Origin: Gammaproteobacteria bacterium
GTDB lineage: Bacteria; Pseudomonadota; Gammaproteobacteria; Enterobacterales; GCA-2746155
Length of the DNA: 6,769 bases
NCBI GenBank assembly: GCA_024206355.1
Contig: JAAGZM010000797.1
Coordinates: 1 to 6,769, forward strand
Direction of reading: 5' to 3'
The position numbers and the translations under genes were made by a program. Position 1 is the first letter of the stretch. Every line of letters begins with the position of its first letter. The notes beneath the pieces were generated by a model that saw only the letters and a program-made list of their open reading frames with translations, was not told the origin of the DNA and searched no databases. Below, one piece after another: positions 1-5,428 of the stretch.

Positions 1-17
1 ACAGAAAACTTTTTCAT
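1..17 (-). CDS. Probable start of a gene running off the left edge (first 5 codons, MKKFS)
   Basis: On the minus strand an ATG (15-17) is preceded by AAAGGAAG (23-30) with a 5-nt spacer, which is the best Shine-Dalgarno in the window. The visible codons read M-K-K-F-S and the frame is open to the edge. A lysine-rich start could begin a signal peptide, but five residues are too few to say what the protein is. The cyclase upstream on the same strand is over 800 nt away with a terminator-like hairpin between, so this gene is probably transcribed on its own. An open frame must continue beyond the window for this call to hold. Confidence 0.4.
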
Positions 18-192
18 TTCAACTTCCTTTGCTTCTTTTTATTAATTAAATATTTGAGTTCTTTGTTAGTCTTCAAACCCAGCTGCTATTTGCTCCAATC
101 ATCTAACAAATATGCTTATGCCATTTGTCAGGATCCGCATTTAATCTGTCCTTTCCGTATGTCTTTTTCGCTTACTGTGCTCAATATTATAA

Positions 193-224
193 TGGGTTAG
201 AGTCAGATAACTGACTCTAACCCA
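193..224. terminator. Perfect 14-bp stem with 4-nt loop, likely intrinsic terminator
   Basis: The arm TGGGTTAGAGTCAG (193-206) pairs without mismatch with CTGACTCTAACCCA (211-224) around the loop ATAA. Plus-strand sequence after it is GAATTTACACC and minus-strand sequence after it is TTATAATATTGAGC. Neither is a classic run of T, though the minus side is richer in T and A. On the minus strand it would end read-through from the cyclase gene before the left-edge gene. On the plus strand it could end a transcript entering from outside the window. Direction is undecided. Confidence 0.6.
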
Positions 225-380
225 GAATTTACACCTTTAGTCCAGATAATTATAGCTCAAAGTAATTATAAGATAAATTTGCATAAAAGTCAACCATGGG
301 TGCTTACACTGCAAAGGCGCAATTGACAGTAATTTATACATACTAGCAATATAACCATTTTAATAATATAGACAGCATGT

Positions 381-563
381 ATCAAGGGGGTCAGATCAAC
401 TTGAAACCATATCAAGGGGGTCATGTATCAAGGGGGTCATGTATCAAGGGGGTCAGATCAACTTGAATCAAGGGGGTCAGATCAAGGGGGTCAGATCAAC
501 TTGAAACAAAGGGGTCATATCAACTTGAACTTTTTGATTCCAAGTTGATCTGACCCCTTTGTT
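381..563. repeat. Repeat cluster 1: REP-like 25-nt units, mostly plus orientation
   Basis: The core unit AAGGGGGTCAGATCAACTTG, extended by ATC before it and AA after it, occurs in full at 381-405, 443-467 and 481-505. A variant copy spans 506-529. Truncated copies stopping after GGGGGTCA lie at 411-424, 427-440 and 467-480. One copy in the opposite orientation (541-563) closes the cluster. Units at 411, 427 and 443 are exactly 16 nt apart, joined by ATGT, which suggests slippage or stepwise duplication. There are no unique spacers, so it is not a CRISPR array. The family resembles REP sequences mobilised by REP-associated tyrosine transposases; that link is inferred and no such transposase is in the window. 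Confidence 0.9.
505..563. repeat. Palindromic module, left copy (23-bp imperfect stem, 13-nt loop)
   Basis: Bases 505-527 are complementary to 541-563 with one mismatch (A at 519 against C at 550 on the plus strand). The loop (528-540) contains TTTTTGATTC. It is built from one plus and one minus repeat unit. The same module, with a closely similar loop in the same orientation, recurs at 1742-1800 on the other side of the cyclase gene. This arrangement resembles a bacterial interspersed mosaic element or the subterminal hairpin of an IS200-like end. Confidence 0.85.
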
Positions 564-598
564 ACGAGGGCATAAAGGCCCAATGACAAACGTGTATT

Positions 599-696
599 CA
601 CAGGTTTTTAGTTCCTGACAAAACCTAAGTACCTACATCCATGTAGGCACAGGTTTTTTGTTCCTGACAAAACCTAAGTACCTACATCCATGTAGG
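599..696. repeat. Two adjacent 49-nt tandem repeats, each with two hairpins
   Basis: Unit 1 (599-647) and unit 2 (648-696) abut exactly and differ at one base (A610 against T659). Each contains AGGTTTT followed by AAAACCT across an 11-nt loop, then the near-palindrome CCTACATCCATGTAGG (7-bp arms, CC loop). There is no coding potential. It lies in the region that would be the 3' untranslated part of the minus-strand cyclase transcript. It could be another dispersed repeat family; the palindrome looks familiar from marine gammaproteobacterial intergenic DNA, but I cannot confirm this here. Confidence 0.9.
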
Positions 697-714
697 CAAT
701 ATTGGCAAGGTGAA

Positions 715-731
715 TTGATGCGCAGCATCAA
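715..731. repeat. Short perfect inverted repeat (7-bp arms)
   Basis: TTGATGC pairs with GCATCAA across the 3-nt loop GCA. It lies 93 nt beyond the cyclase stop on that gene's transcript side. There is no T-run after it on either strand, so a terminator role is unsupported. Confidence 0.35.
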
Positions 732-823
732 GAGAGTGTGCCCTGAGGTATATTGAGAGCTGTCAGGATTTTAAATTGACAATACTCTTTGGAGAAAAGA
801 CACAGGTCATATTTTGTGGACTG

Positions 824-1609
824 CTAATTTGGTACAAACGCTACAATTCTCAACGGACCTCCACTACCTCCTTGGATCTTTGTTGGTAAAGCAATTATCG
901 TAACTCCTGTGGCTGGCAATTGATCAAGGTTGGCAACATTTTCAAATCCAACAATATTTTTATCATACAGGATACGATGTGATTCAAATAATTTAGAACC
1001 ACCAAAATCAATACTAGGTGTATCAAGACCAACAGCTTTTATTTTCCGTTTGGTAACCAAAAACTTGGCTGCCTCAGGATGGATACCAGGAAATTTTAAT
1101 TCTTTTACACCTTCAGCTCCTCTTTTCTCTGTTCCCATATATTGCTTTTTGTTTGGCCAGTATTTGCTCGAACCTGTATCTATCAATAAGATACTATTTT
1201 TAGGGATTTGCCCATAGTTTTTTTCCCATTGTAGAATATCATCTACGGAAAATTGATAATTACGATTTTCTAAAACTTTTTCTGATATTCGAATTACGAC
1301 TCCGTTACCGATCAATTGGTCTATCGGAATTTGGTCGGTTGATAAACGGTTTTCTGCAAAATGTATGGGGGCATCCAAATGTGTTCCTCCATGTTCAGAG
1401 GTACTGAAATTGAAAGCAGAATAATAATAACCATTATCGGTATGGCCTTCAAACACAGTTGTCTTTTTGAAAGTATCTGCTGTAGGCCAGAATATTGCCT
1501 GCTCTGATAAATTGTGGGTTAAATCAATCCACTTGCCTTTTGAAAAAATCTCAGAAGCCGAGATGGAAGAAATCAAAGTTATTAGTATTGTAGTTATCAA
1601 ATATCTCAT
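824..1609 (-). CDS. Exported cyclase-family (kynurenine formamidase-like) metal-dependent hydrolase
   Basis: The 261-residue protein begins with a signal peptide: R2, a hydrophobic run at 4-17, and likely cleavage near S19 (S17-A18-S19). It should therefore act in the periplasm or outside the cell. The cyclase-family (PF04199-type) signature is H73-GGTH-LDAPIH, giving H73, H77, D79 and H83. H211 and E223 lie 12 residues apart. The set has the same spacing as the two-metal site and catalytic histidine of bacterial kynurenine formamidase KynB, so the active site looks intact. GLDTPSID (194-201) and ENVANLDQLP (223-232) are further family-typical segments. KynB itself is normally shorter and cytoplasmic, so the substrate is unknown; an amide, lactone or ester is inferred only from the family. 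The ATG is preceded by AGAGA at a usable distance. The gene stands alone between two clusters of the same REP-like repeat, with no metabolic partner alongside. Confidence 0.85.
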   Translation of the reverse strand: MRYLITTILITLISSISASEIFSKGKWIDLTHNLSEQAIFWPTADTFKKTTVFEGHTDNGYYYSAFNFSTSEHGGTHLDAPIHFAENRLSTDQIPIDQLIGNGVVIRISEKVLENRNYQFSVDDILQWEKNYGQIPKNSILLIDTGSSKYWPNKKQYMGTEKRGAEGVKELKFPGIHPEAAKFLVTKRKIKAVGLDTPSIDFGGSKLFESHRILYDKNIVGFENVANLDQLPATGVTIIALPTKIQGGSGGPLRIVAFVPN

Positions 1610-1727
1610 AATAGTTTCTCTGTATGTTTGAACCGCCCCAGGTATTCCTGAGACTCTTTTGTTTGAGTCAAACCACCTTGGCTGACTCTTCTATTTGTTG
1701 ATAATACATCATTTCATATTCGGATAG

Positions 1728-1739
1728 TGGAATATTCCA
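1728..1739. repeat. 12-bp perfect palindrome TGGAATATTCCA
   Basis: TGGAATATTCCA is fully self-complementary and lies 118 nt upstream of the cyclase start, directly beside repeat cluster 2. It could be an operator half-site pair or an outer piece of the repeat element. Its size and AT-rich centre make chance possible. Confidence 0.3.
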
Positions 1740-1741
1740 TA

Positions 1742-1800
1742 ATCAAGGGGGTCAGATCAACTTGAACTTTTTTATTTCAAGTTGATCTGACCCCCTTGAT
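1742..1800. repeat. Palindromic module, right copy (perfect 25-bp stem, 9-nt loop)
   Basis: Bases 1742-1766 and 1776-1800 are perfectly complementary around the loop CTTTTTTAT. Outside the stem, CCAT (1737-1740) can pair with ATGG (1801-1804) if A1741 is bulged. The loop region TTTTTTATTT matches TTTTTGATTC of the left copy in the same orientation, so the two modules are direct repeats of one element. There is no T-run after the stem, so I do not call it a terminator. Confidence 0.85.
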
Positions 1801-1905
1801 ATGGACCACCTTGATTCAAGTTGATCTGACCCCCTTGATATGACCCCCTTGATTCAAGTTGATCTGACCCCCTTGATATGGACCCCCTTGTTATTTACCA
1901 CCTTG
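1742..1905. repeat. Repeat cluster 2: REP-like units, mostly minus orientation
   Basis: One full plus unit (1742-1766) is followed by full minus units at 1776-1800, 1815-1839 and 1853-1877. Truncated or degenerate minus pieces lie at about 1802-1815, 1840-1853, 1879-1890 and 1897-1905. The units are the same 25-nt sequence as in cluster 1, so the outer units of the two clusters point in opposite directions. The bases 1841-1878 are the exact reverse complement of 442-479 (38 nt). The cluster sits between the divergent promoters of the cyclase gene and leuB. Confidence 0.9.
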
Positions 1906-2063
1906 TTTTGTCTAGTAGAACTTCTTATGATCATCAGTTTTTATTCATCTAATCTATATCTTGTAAATAAACATGCACAAGAGAGCAAAGGAATGCTGTA
2001 AATTTCAATATGATTAGGTCATAATTAATAATACAATTCCAAGTTTATTTAATGAGTATTTAC

Positions 2064-3173
2064 ATGACAACAATCTACAAAATTGCCTTACTTGATGGTG
2101 ATGGTATCGGTCCTGAAATTATGAAAGAGGCTGTTAAGACTCTAAAATGTGTTGAAAAACGTAACGATATTAATTTTGAATTATTAAACGCTGATTTTGG
2201 AGCCAATGCCTATTTCAAGTGTGGTGATCCTTTTCCTGATGAAACAAAAGCCATTTGTGATCAGGCCGATGCAATTATCAAAGGCCCTATTGGGCTTAAT
2301 CATGAAGAATCAAAAAAAATTCCTGTGGATAAACAGCCTGAACGAGGTGCCCTACTGCCTCTACGCGCTCGTTACAATACTTACGCAAATTACCGTCCTG
2401 TTTTTTTGCCGAAAGCATTAGGTCACTTTTCACCACTGAAAGCTGAGGTGGTAGGTGAAGGCATTGATTTGATTATGATTAGAGAATTAGTCGGAGGACT
2501 TTATTTTGGTAAAAAAGAAGTCGGGGTAAATAATAAAGGACTTCGTTATGTTAAAGAAACTTTAGAATATGATGAAGAACAAATCAGTCGAATTATGCAT
2601 GAAGCATTAAAAGTTTCAATGCGTCGTAAGAAAGTTCTACACAATATCCACAAGAGTAATGTTTTAAAATCTAGTGTGCTATGGAATGAAATTTTGGAAG
2701 AAGTTGCCCAAGAATATCCAGAGGTTGAAATTAAACATATTCTGGTTGATGCAGCAGCAACACTATTATGCTTAGATCCAACCCAATTTGATGTCATGGT
2801 GATGGAAAATATGTTTGGCGATATCCTCAGTGATCAGGGTGGTGGCATTCTTGGTTCTTTGGGACTTATGCCATCAGCCTGTATAGGCCCAGAAAAAAGT
2901 TATTATGAACCATCTCATGGCTCTGCACCCGATATTGCAGGTAAAAATATTGCCAACCCGTACTCAATGATTGGATCGGTAGCTATGATGTTGGAAAGTA
3001 GCTTTAATATGGCAGCTGAAGCGAAAAATATCTGGAATGCCATGCAAGGTGTATTTATCGATGGTTATTCAACACCTGATCTATCGAAACCTGGCGCAGG
3101 AGTAAAAATGATCAGTACTAGTGAATTTGGTGATAAAGTTGTTGCAAAATTGAAAGCAATGCCGAAAGTATAA
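2064..3173 (+). CDS. leuB: 3-isopropylmalate dehydrogenase LeuB
   Basis: LeuB oxidatively decarboxylates 3-isopropylmalate with NAD+ in the cytoplasm, giving 2-oxoisocaproate. The 369-residue protein has the usual length. In order it shows GDGIGPE (12-18), the E. coli-like substrate segment PERGALLPLR (92-101), RELVGGLYFG (140-149) with catalytic Tyr147, Lys197 in HKSNVL, the metal aspartates 253 and 257 in GDILSDQ, and the cofactor loop HGSAPDIAG. The Asp-Ile pair (290-291) in that loop is the pair associated with NAD rather than NADP use. I chose ATG 2064 because GAG (2054-2056) lies 7 nt before it and the N-terminus then fits the family. ATG 2052 would add four residues (MSIY) but has no ribosome binding site. 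The gene faces leuA, with 5 nt between their stops, and is not in the leuCDA transcript. Isocitrate or tartrate dehydrogenase relatives are less likely given RELVGGLYFG and the neighbours. Confidence 0.93.
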   Translation: MTTIYKIALLDGDGIGPEIMKEAVKTLKCVEKRNDINFELLNADFGANAYFKCGDPFPDETKAICDQADAIIKGPIGLNHEESKKIPVDKQPERGALLPLRARYNTYANYRPVFLPKALGHFSPLKAEVVGEGIDLIMIRELVGGLYFGKKEVGVNNKGLRYVKETLEYDEEQISRIMHEALKVSMRRKKVLHNIHKSNVLKSSVLWNEILEEVAQEYPEVEIKHILVDAAATLLCLDPTQFDVMVMENMFGDILSDQGGGILGSLGLMPSACIGPEKSYYEPSHGSAPDIAGKNIANPYSMIGSVAMMLESSFNMAAEAKNIWNAMQGVFIDGYSTPDLSKPGAGVKMISTSEFGDKVVAKLKAMPKV

Positions 3174-3178
3174 ATTCG

Positions 3179-4720
3179 TTAAGATTGTATTTCACGCTCA
3201 TGCAACTGCAGATTAATGATCCGCAGTGTTGCATGGATTGCCGCGAATACCTGATTGGAATGAACGCCTCGGGTTTTAAATTCATAATCGCCACAATCCC
3301 AAGTAATAATACATTCTGTCAATGCATTAGTATTACCTCCCTTGGGGATCCTGACCTCAAAGTCTTTCAAGGTAGGTAATGTGTAATTCTTAGTTTTTAA
3401 CACCTTGTTGATTGCAAAAATAAAGGCGTCATAACCACCATTACCAGAGCCAGATGCCTGATGAACCTCATCTGAGATTTTAACTCGAATACTAACCGTT
3501 GATTCAAGATCGAGGCCACTGGTAATGGAACAGTTCAGCAACTCAATATGATGGTAATTTTTACTTTCAAGCACATCGGCAATAATAAAAGGCAAGTCCT
3601 CGGTTGTTATAACCTCTTTGGAATCTCCTAACTTTACGATGCGAGCCAATACTTTCTTTTGGTTTTCTTTTGATAGATTTATACCCAGTGCTTCAAGATT
3701 TTTAGTGAGTGAGGCTTTGCCACTCATTTTTCCTAGTGCGTAACTACGTATTCTGGCAAAACGTTCCGGGCTTAGTTTAGTTTCGTAGAGTCCTGCTTTG
3801 TTATCACCATCAGCATGTATACCTGCAGTTTGTGTGAAAACATCCTCCCCGACTATAGGGGCATTTGCCGACAAGCGTTTTCCAGAAAAGGTTTCAACCA
3901 TATTACTTAGATGTACGATGTTAGATTCGTCGATGGATAAATCTAACCCAAGCTTATCGCGAAGCACTACGCACACCTCTGAAAGAGATGCATTTCCAGC
4001 TCGCTCGCCCAAACAGTTGACTGTACAGTGTACCGAACTAACACCGGCCTTAACTGCCGCCATGACATTAGCTGTAGCCAAGCCATAATCATTATGTGGA
4101 TGAAAATCAAATTGCAGCTTTGGATAACGCTGGCACATATTTTTAATGCTCTCAAATACTTCATCAGGAGACATAACTCCTAAAGTATCTGGCAACATAA
4201 AATAAGAAATCCCACAATCAGATAGTGCATCCATCATTTTATATACATAGTCAGGGCTTTCTCTATAACCATTTGACCAATCTTCGAGATAAGCATTCAC
4301 AGTGAGATCGTTTTTCTTTGCATAAGCAACTGTCTGGAGAATTTCGTCAAGATGTTGCTGCAGATCTTTACCCAACTGCTCGCTGCAATGCTTTTCACTA
4401 CCTTTGGTTAGAAGATTAATAACTCGACCACCAGTTTCAACTATCCAATCAACACTTCTTTTATGATCAACAAAACCGAGCACTTCTATCGATTGAGAAT
4501 AATCATTTTCTTTAGCCCAACTATTGATACTGGTTACCGCTTCTTTTTCTCCCTGTGAAACGCCAGCAGAAGCAATTTCTATTCGATCGACTTTAAGTAG
4601 TTGTAATAATGCTTTCGCAATATGAACTTTCTCAGCAGGAGCAAAGGAGACTCCTTGTGTTTGTTCTCCATCACGAAGAGTGGTATCCATTATCAATATT
4701 TTTTTTGGTGAATGAGTCAT
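3179..4720 (-). CDS. leuA: 2-isopropylmalate synthase LeuA (Bacteroidetes-like type with regulatory domain)
   Basis: LeuA condenses acetyl-CoA with 2-oxoisovalerate to 2-isopropylmalate, the committed step of leucine synthesis. The 513-residue protein has a TIM-barrel catalytic domain (about 8-275) with DTTLRDGEQ (12-20, Arg16 and Asp17 catalytic/metal) and the metal motif H207-P-H209-N-D211. NCLGERAGNASL lies near the end of the barrel. A linker with TAGIHADGD follows, then a C-terminal leucine-binding LeuA dimer domain with GNGGYDA (426-432), so feedback inhibition by leucine is likely. The overall wording (DGEQTQGVSF, AYLEDWSNG, VFTQTAGIHADGDNK) recalls the LeuA variant I know from Bacteroidetes rather than the E. 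coli form; this is from memory. Citramalate synthase is a related alternative, less likely beside leuC and leuD. ATG 4720 lies 9 nt after the leuD stop with only AAGG very close by, so coupled translation is probable. Confidence 0.9.
   Translation of the reverse strand: MTHSPKKILIMDTTLRDGEQTQGVSFAPAEKVHIAKALLQLLKVDRIEIASAGVSQGEKEAVTSINSWAKENDYSQSIEVLGFVDHKRSVDWIVETGGRVINLLTKGSEKHCSEQLGKDLQQHLDEILQTVAYAKKNDLTVNAYLEDWSNGYRESPDYVYKMMDALSDCGISYFMLPDTLGVMSPDEVFESIKNMCQRYPKLQFDFHPHNDYGLATANVMAAVKAGVSSVHCTVNCLGERAGNASLSEVCVVLRDKLGLDLSIDESNIVHLSNMVETFSGKRLSANAPIVGEDVFTQTAGIHADGDNKAGLYETKLSPERFARIRSYALGKMSGKASLTKNLEALGINLSKENQKKVLARIVKLGDSKEVITTEDLPFIIADVLESKNYHHIELLNCSITSGLDLESTVSIRVKISDEVHQASGSGNGGYDAFIFAINKVLKTKNYTLPTLKDFEVRIPKGGNTNALTECIITWDCGDYEFKTRGVHSNQVFAAIHATLRIINLQLHEREIQS
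3199..3235. other. Hairpin inside the 3' end of leuA, just past leuB
   Basis: CATGCAACTGC (3199-3209) pairs with GCAGTGTTGCATG (3223-3235) with a 2-nt bulge and a 13-nt loop. It lies within the last codons of leuA and 25 nt beyond the leuB stop. No T-run follows on either strand. It could mark or protect the 3' ends of the two converging transcripts, since only 5 nt lie between their stops, but it may simply be a coding-sequence coincidence. Confidence 0.35.
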
Positions 4721-4729
4721 AACCTTGTA

Positions 4730-5347
4730 TTAACAAGAACTCCATAACCAGGGTAACATCTGTTTTTGATTTTCCTCAAAACGATTAATTTTATCTAGGT
4801 GTTCCAAAGTCATTGAAATGTCATCTAAGCCTTCTAATAAATTATGTTTTTGAACAGGATCAACATCAAAATGAAAGCCATTGCCTGCTGGAGTAGATAC
4901 TTTTTGATTCACCAGATCTATCTCAAAAGACACACCTTGATTTGCTTCAATCTCTTCCATTAAAACACTCAACGTCTGACTATCAACAACAATTGGTAGA
5001 ATTGAATTTTTAAAGCAGTTATTAAAAAAGATGTCAGCATAGCTTGTGGAAATGATGGTGTTAAAACCATAATCTGCGATAGCCCATGGCGCATGTTCTC
5101 GTGAAGAACCACAGCCAAAATTATCACCTGTCACCAGAATATTTGCTCCTTTAAAAGCAGGGTTATTTAATTCAAAGTCTGGATCATCCGTTCCATCGGC
5201 ATTAAAGCGCCAGTCATGAAATAGGTGTACTCCAAAACCTGAACGCTGAATTTTTTTCAAAAACTGCTTAGGCACAATTTGATCGGTATCGACATTGTTA
5301 CGATTTATTAAAGCTGCAATGCTTTTGTGATTTTTATAAGGTTGCAT
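4730..5347 (-). CDS. leuD: 3-isopropylmalate dehydratase small subunit LeuD
   Basis: LeuD is the swivel-domain subunit that pairs with LeuC to convert 2-isopropylmalate to 3-isopropylmalate through a dehydrated intermediate. The 205-residue protein aligns end to end with E. coli LeuD (about 201). It shows NVDTDQIVPKQF near the start (18-29), GFGVHLFHDWRF (37-48) and the family signature FGCGSSREHAPWA (77-89), including the substrate-contacting Ser-Arg. The N-terminal extension up to 5359 would use a TTG codon. I prefer ATG 5345-5347, because GGAA lies 6 nt before it and the NVDTD motif then falls within one residue of its E. coli position. The C-terminus ends PWLWSSC, a few residues beyond the usual family end. 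The gene is third-to-last in the visible chain leuC-leuD-leuA, 81 nt after leuC and 9 nt before leuA. Confidence 0.94.
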   Translation of the reverse strand: MQPYKNHKSIAALINRNNVDTDQIVPKQFLKKIQRSGFGVHLFHDWRFNADGTDDPDFELNNPAFKGANILVTGDNFGCGSSREHAPWAIADYGFNTIISTSYADIFFNNCFKNSILPIVVDSQTLSVLMEEIEANQGVSFEIDLVNQKVSTPAGNGFHFDVDPVQKHNLLEGLDDISMTLEHLDKINRFEENQKQMLPWLWSSC

Positions 5348-5353
5348 ATTATG

Positions 5354-5392
5354 TTCCAAAAAATTATTCCAAAAAAATATTCCAAAAAACTT
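5354..5392. repeat. Three 13-nt tandem repeats upstream of leuD, carrying repeated GGAA
   Basis: Plus-strand units are TTCCAAAAAATTA (5354-5366), TTCCAAAAAAATA (5367-5379) and TTCCAAAAAACTT (5380-5392 with its first T at 5380). Read on the leuD strand they give poly-T followed by TTGGAA three times. The copy nearest leuD supplies the GGAA ribosome-binding element 6 nt before the ATG. The other two would be decoy or standby sites 13 and 26 nt further upstream. The homopolymer runs make the tract slippage-prone. Confidence 0.75.
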
Positions 5393-5414
5393 ATAGTTGA
5401 CTATAGCTAGTTTT
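5386..5414 (-). terminator. AT-rich hairpin followed by T-tract in the leuC-leuD gap (attenuating terminator or processing site)
   Basis: On the transcript strand, AAAACT, a 3-nt bulge and TATAG pair with CTATA and AGTTTT around the loop TCAA. The arms are 5386-5396 and 5401-5414. The 3' arm runs into six T, the usual order for an intrinsic terminator. The stem has only two G-C pairs, so it is weak and may at most reduce leuD-leuA expression relative to leuC or act as a processing site. Confidence 0.3.
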
Positions 5415-5428
5415 GTCTTTCATAGCGG

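Larger units (their letters stand above)
18..823. other. Long intergenic stretch holding a hairpin and two repeat systems but no gene I can support
   Basis: This 806-nt stretch contains the leader of the left-edge gene, a strong hairpin (193-224), repeat cluster 1 (381-563) and a 49-nt tandem duplication (599-696). No ORF in it has both a plausible start with ribosome binding site and a convincing protein. Plus frame 3 is open from 3 to 200 without a convincing start. A perfect TTGACA at 323-328 and another at 776-781 lack a good -10 at 16-18 nt. The unassigned parts (18-192, 225-377, 697-823) are AT-rich and I see nothing further in them except a small inverted repeat at 715-731. Confidence 0.6.
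1610..2063. other. Divergent intergenic region between the cyclase gene and leuB
   Basis: This 454-nt region must hold the promoters of both flanking genes, which read away from each other. It contains a 12-bp palindrome (1728-1739), the palindromic module and repeat cluster 2 (1742-1905), then about 160 nt of AT-rich leader before leuB. I found no convincing -35/-10 pair for either gene. The best minus-strand -35 is TTGACT in the reverse complement of about 1665-1672, without a good -10. A TATGAT at 2009-2014 has no matching -35. Short ORFs in the leuB leader are discussed under rejected items. Confidence 0.5.

Noticed and set aside
20..190. Degraded transposase or other broken gene on the minus strand
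   Set aside because: A frame reading AYLLDDWSK and KTNKELKYLI is interrupted by several stops and I could not recognise it; too weak to call a pseudogene.
3..200. C-terminal end of a plus-strand protein in frame 3
   Set aside because: 65 codons without a stop, but the translation is low-complexity, shows no motif I know, and lies opposite purine-rich DNA where such open frames arise by chance.
323..355. Plus-strand promoter with perfect TTGACA
   Set aside because: The best -10 (TATAAC at 350-355) is 21 nt away and the hexamer at 18 nt (CAATAT) matches poorly; no gene lies downstream in that direction.
381..563. CRISPR array
   Set aside because: Repeats overlap or are separated by only a few bases, vary in length, and one is inverted; there are no unique spacers and no cas genes.
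930..1217. 95-codon plus-strand ORF inside the cyclase gene
   Set aside because: It is antisense to a gene with an intact active-site set and signal peptide, and has no family motif; similarly antisense or out-of-frame ORFs within leuA, leuB and leuC were set aside.
1742..1800. Palindromic module as an intrinsic terminator
   Set aside because: It lies between divergent genes and is not followed by a T-run on either strand; it is built of repeat units found elsewhere in the window.
1927..2001. 24-codon ORF (starts MIISFYSSNL, ends before TAA at 1999) upstream of leuB as a leucine leader peptide
   Set aside because: It has no clear ribosome binding site, only three scattered leucine codons with no run, and no alternative stem pair or terminator after it.
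1986..2001. AAAGGA followed by ATG CTG TAA, a Met-Leu mini-ORF in the leuB leader
   Set aside because: The purine stretch touches the ATG, leaving no spacer; a two-codon ORF this AT-rich is expected by chance.
5348..5359. TTG start for leuD at 5359
   Set aside because: The TTG overlaps the GGAA ribosome-binding element of the ATG at 5347, and the ATG start fits the family N-terminus better.
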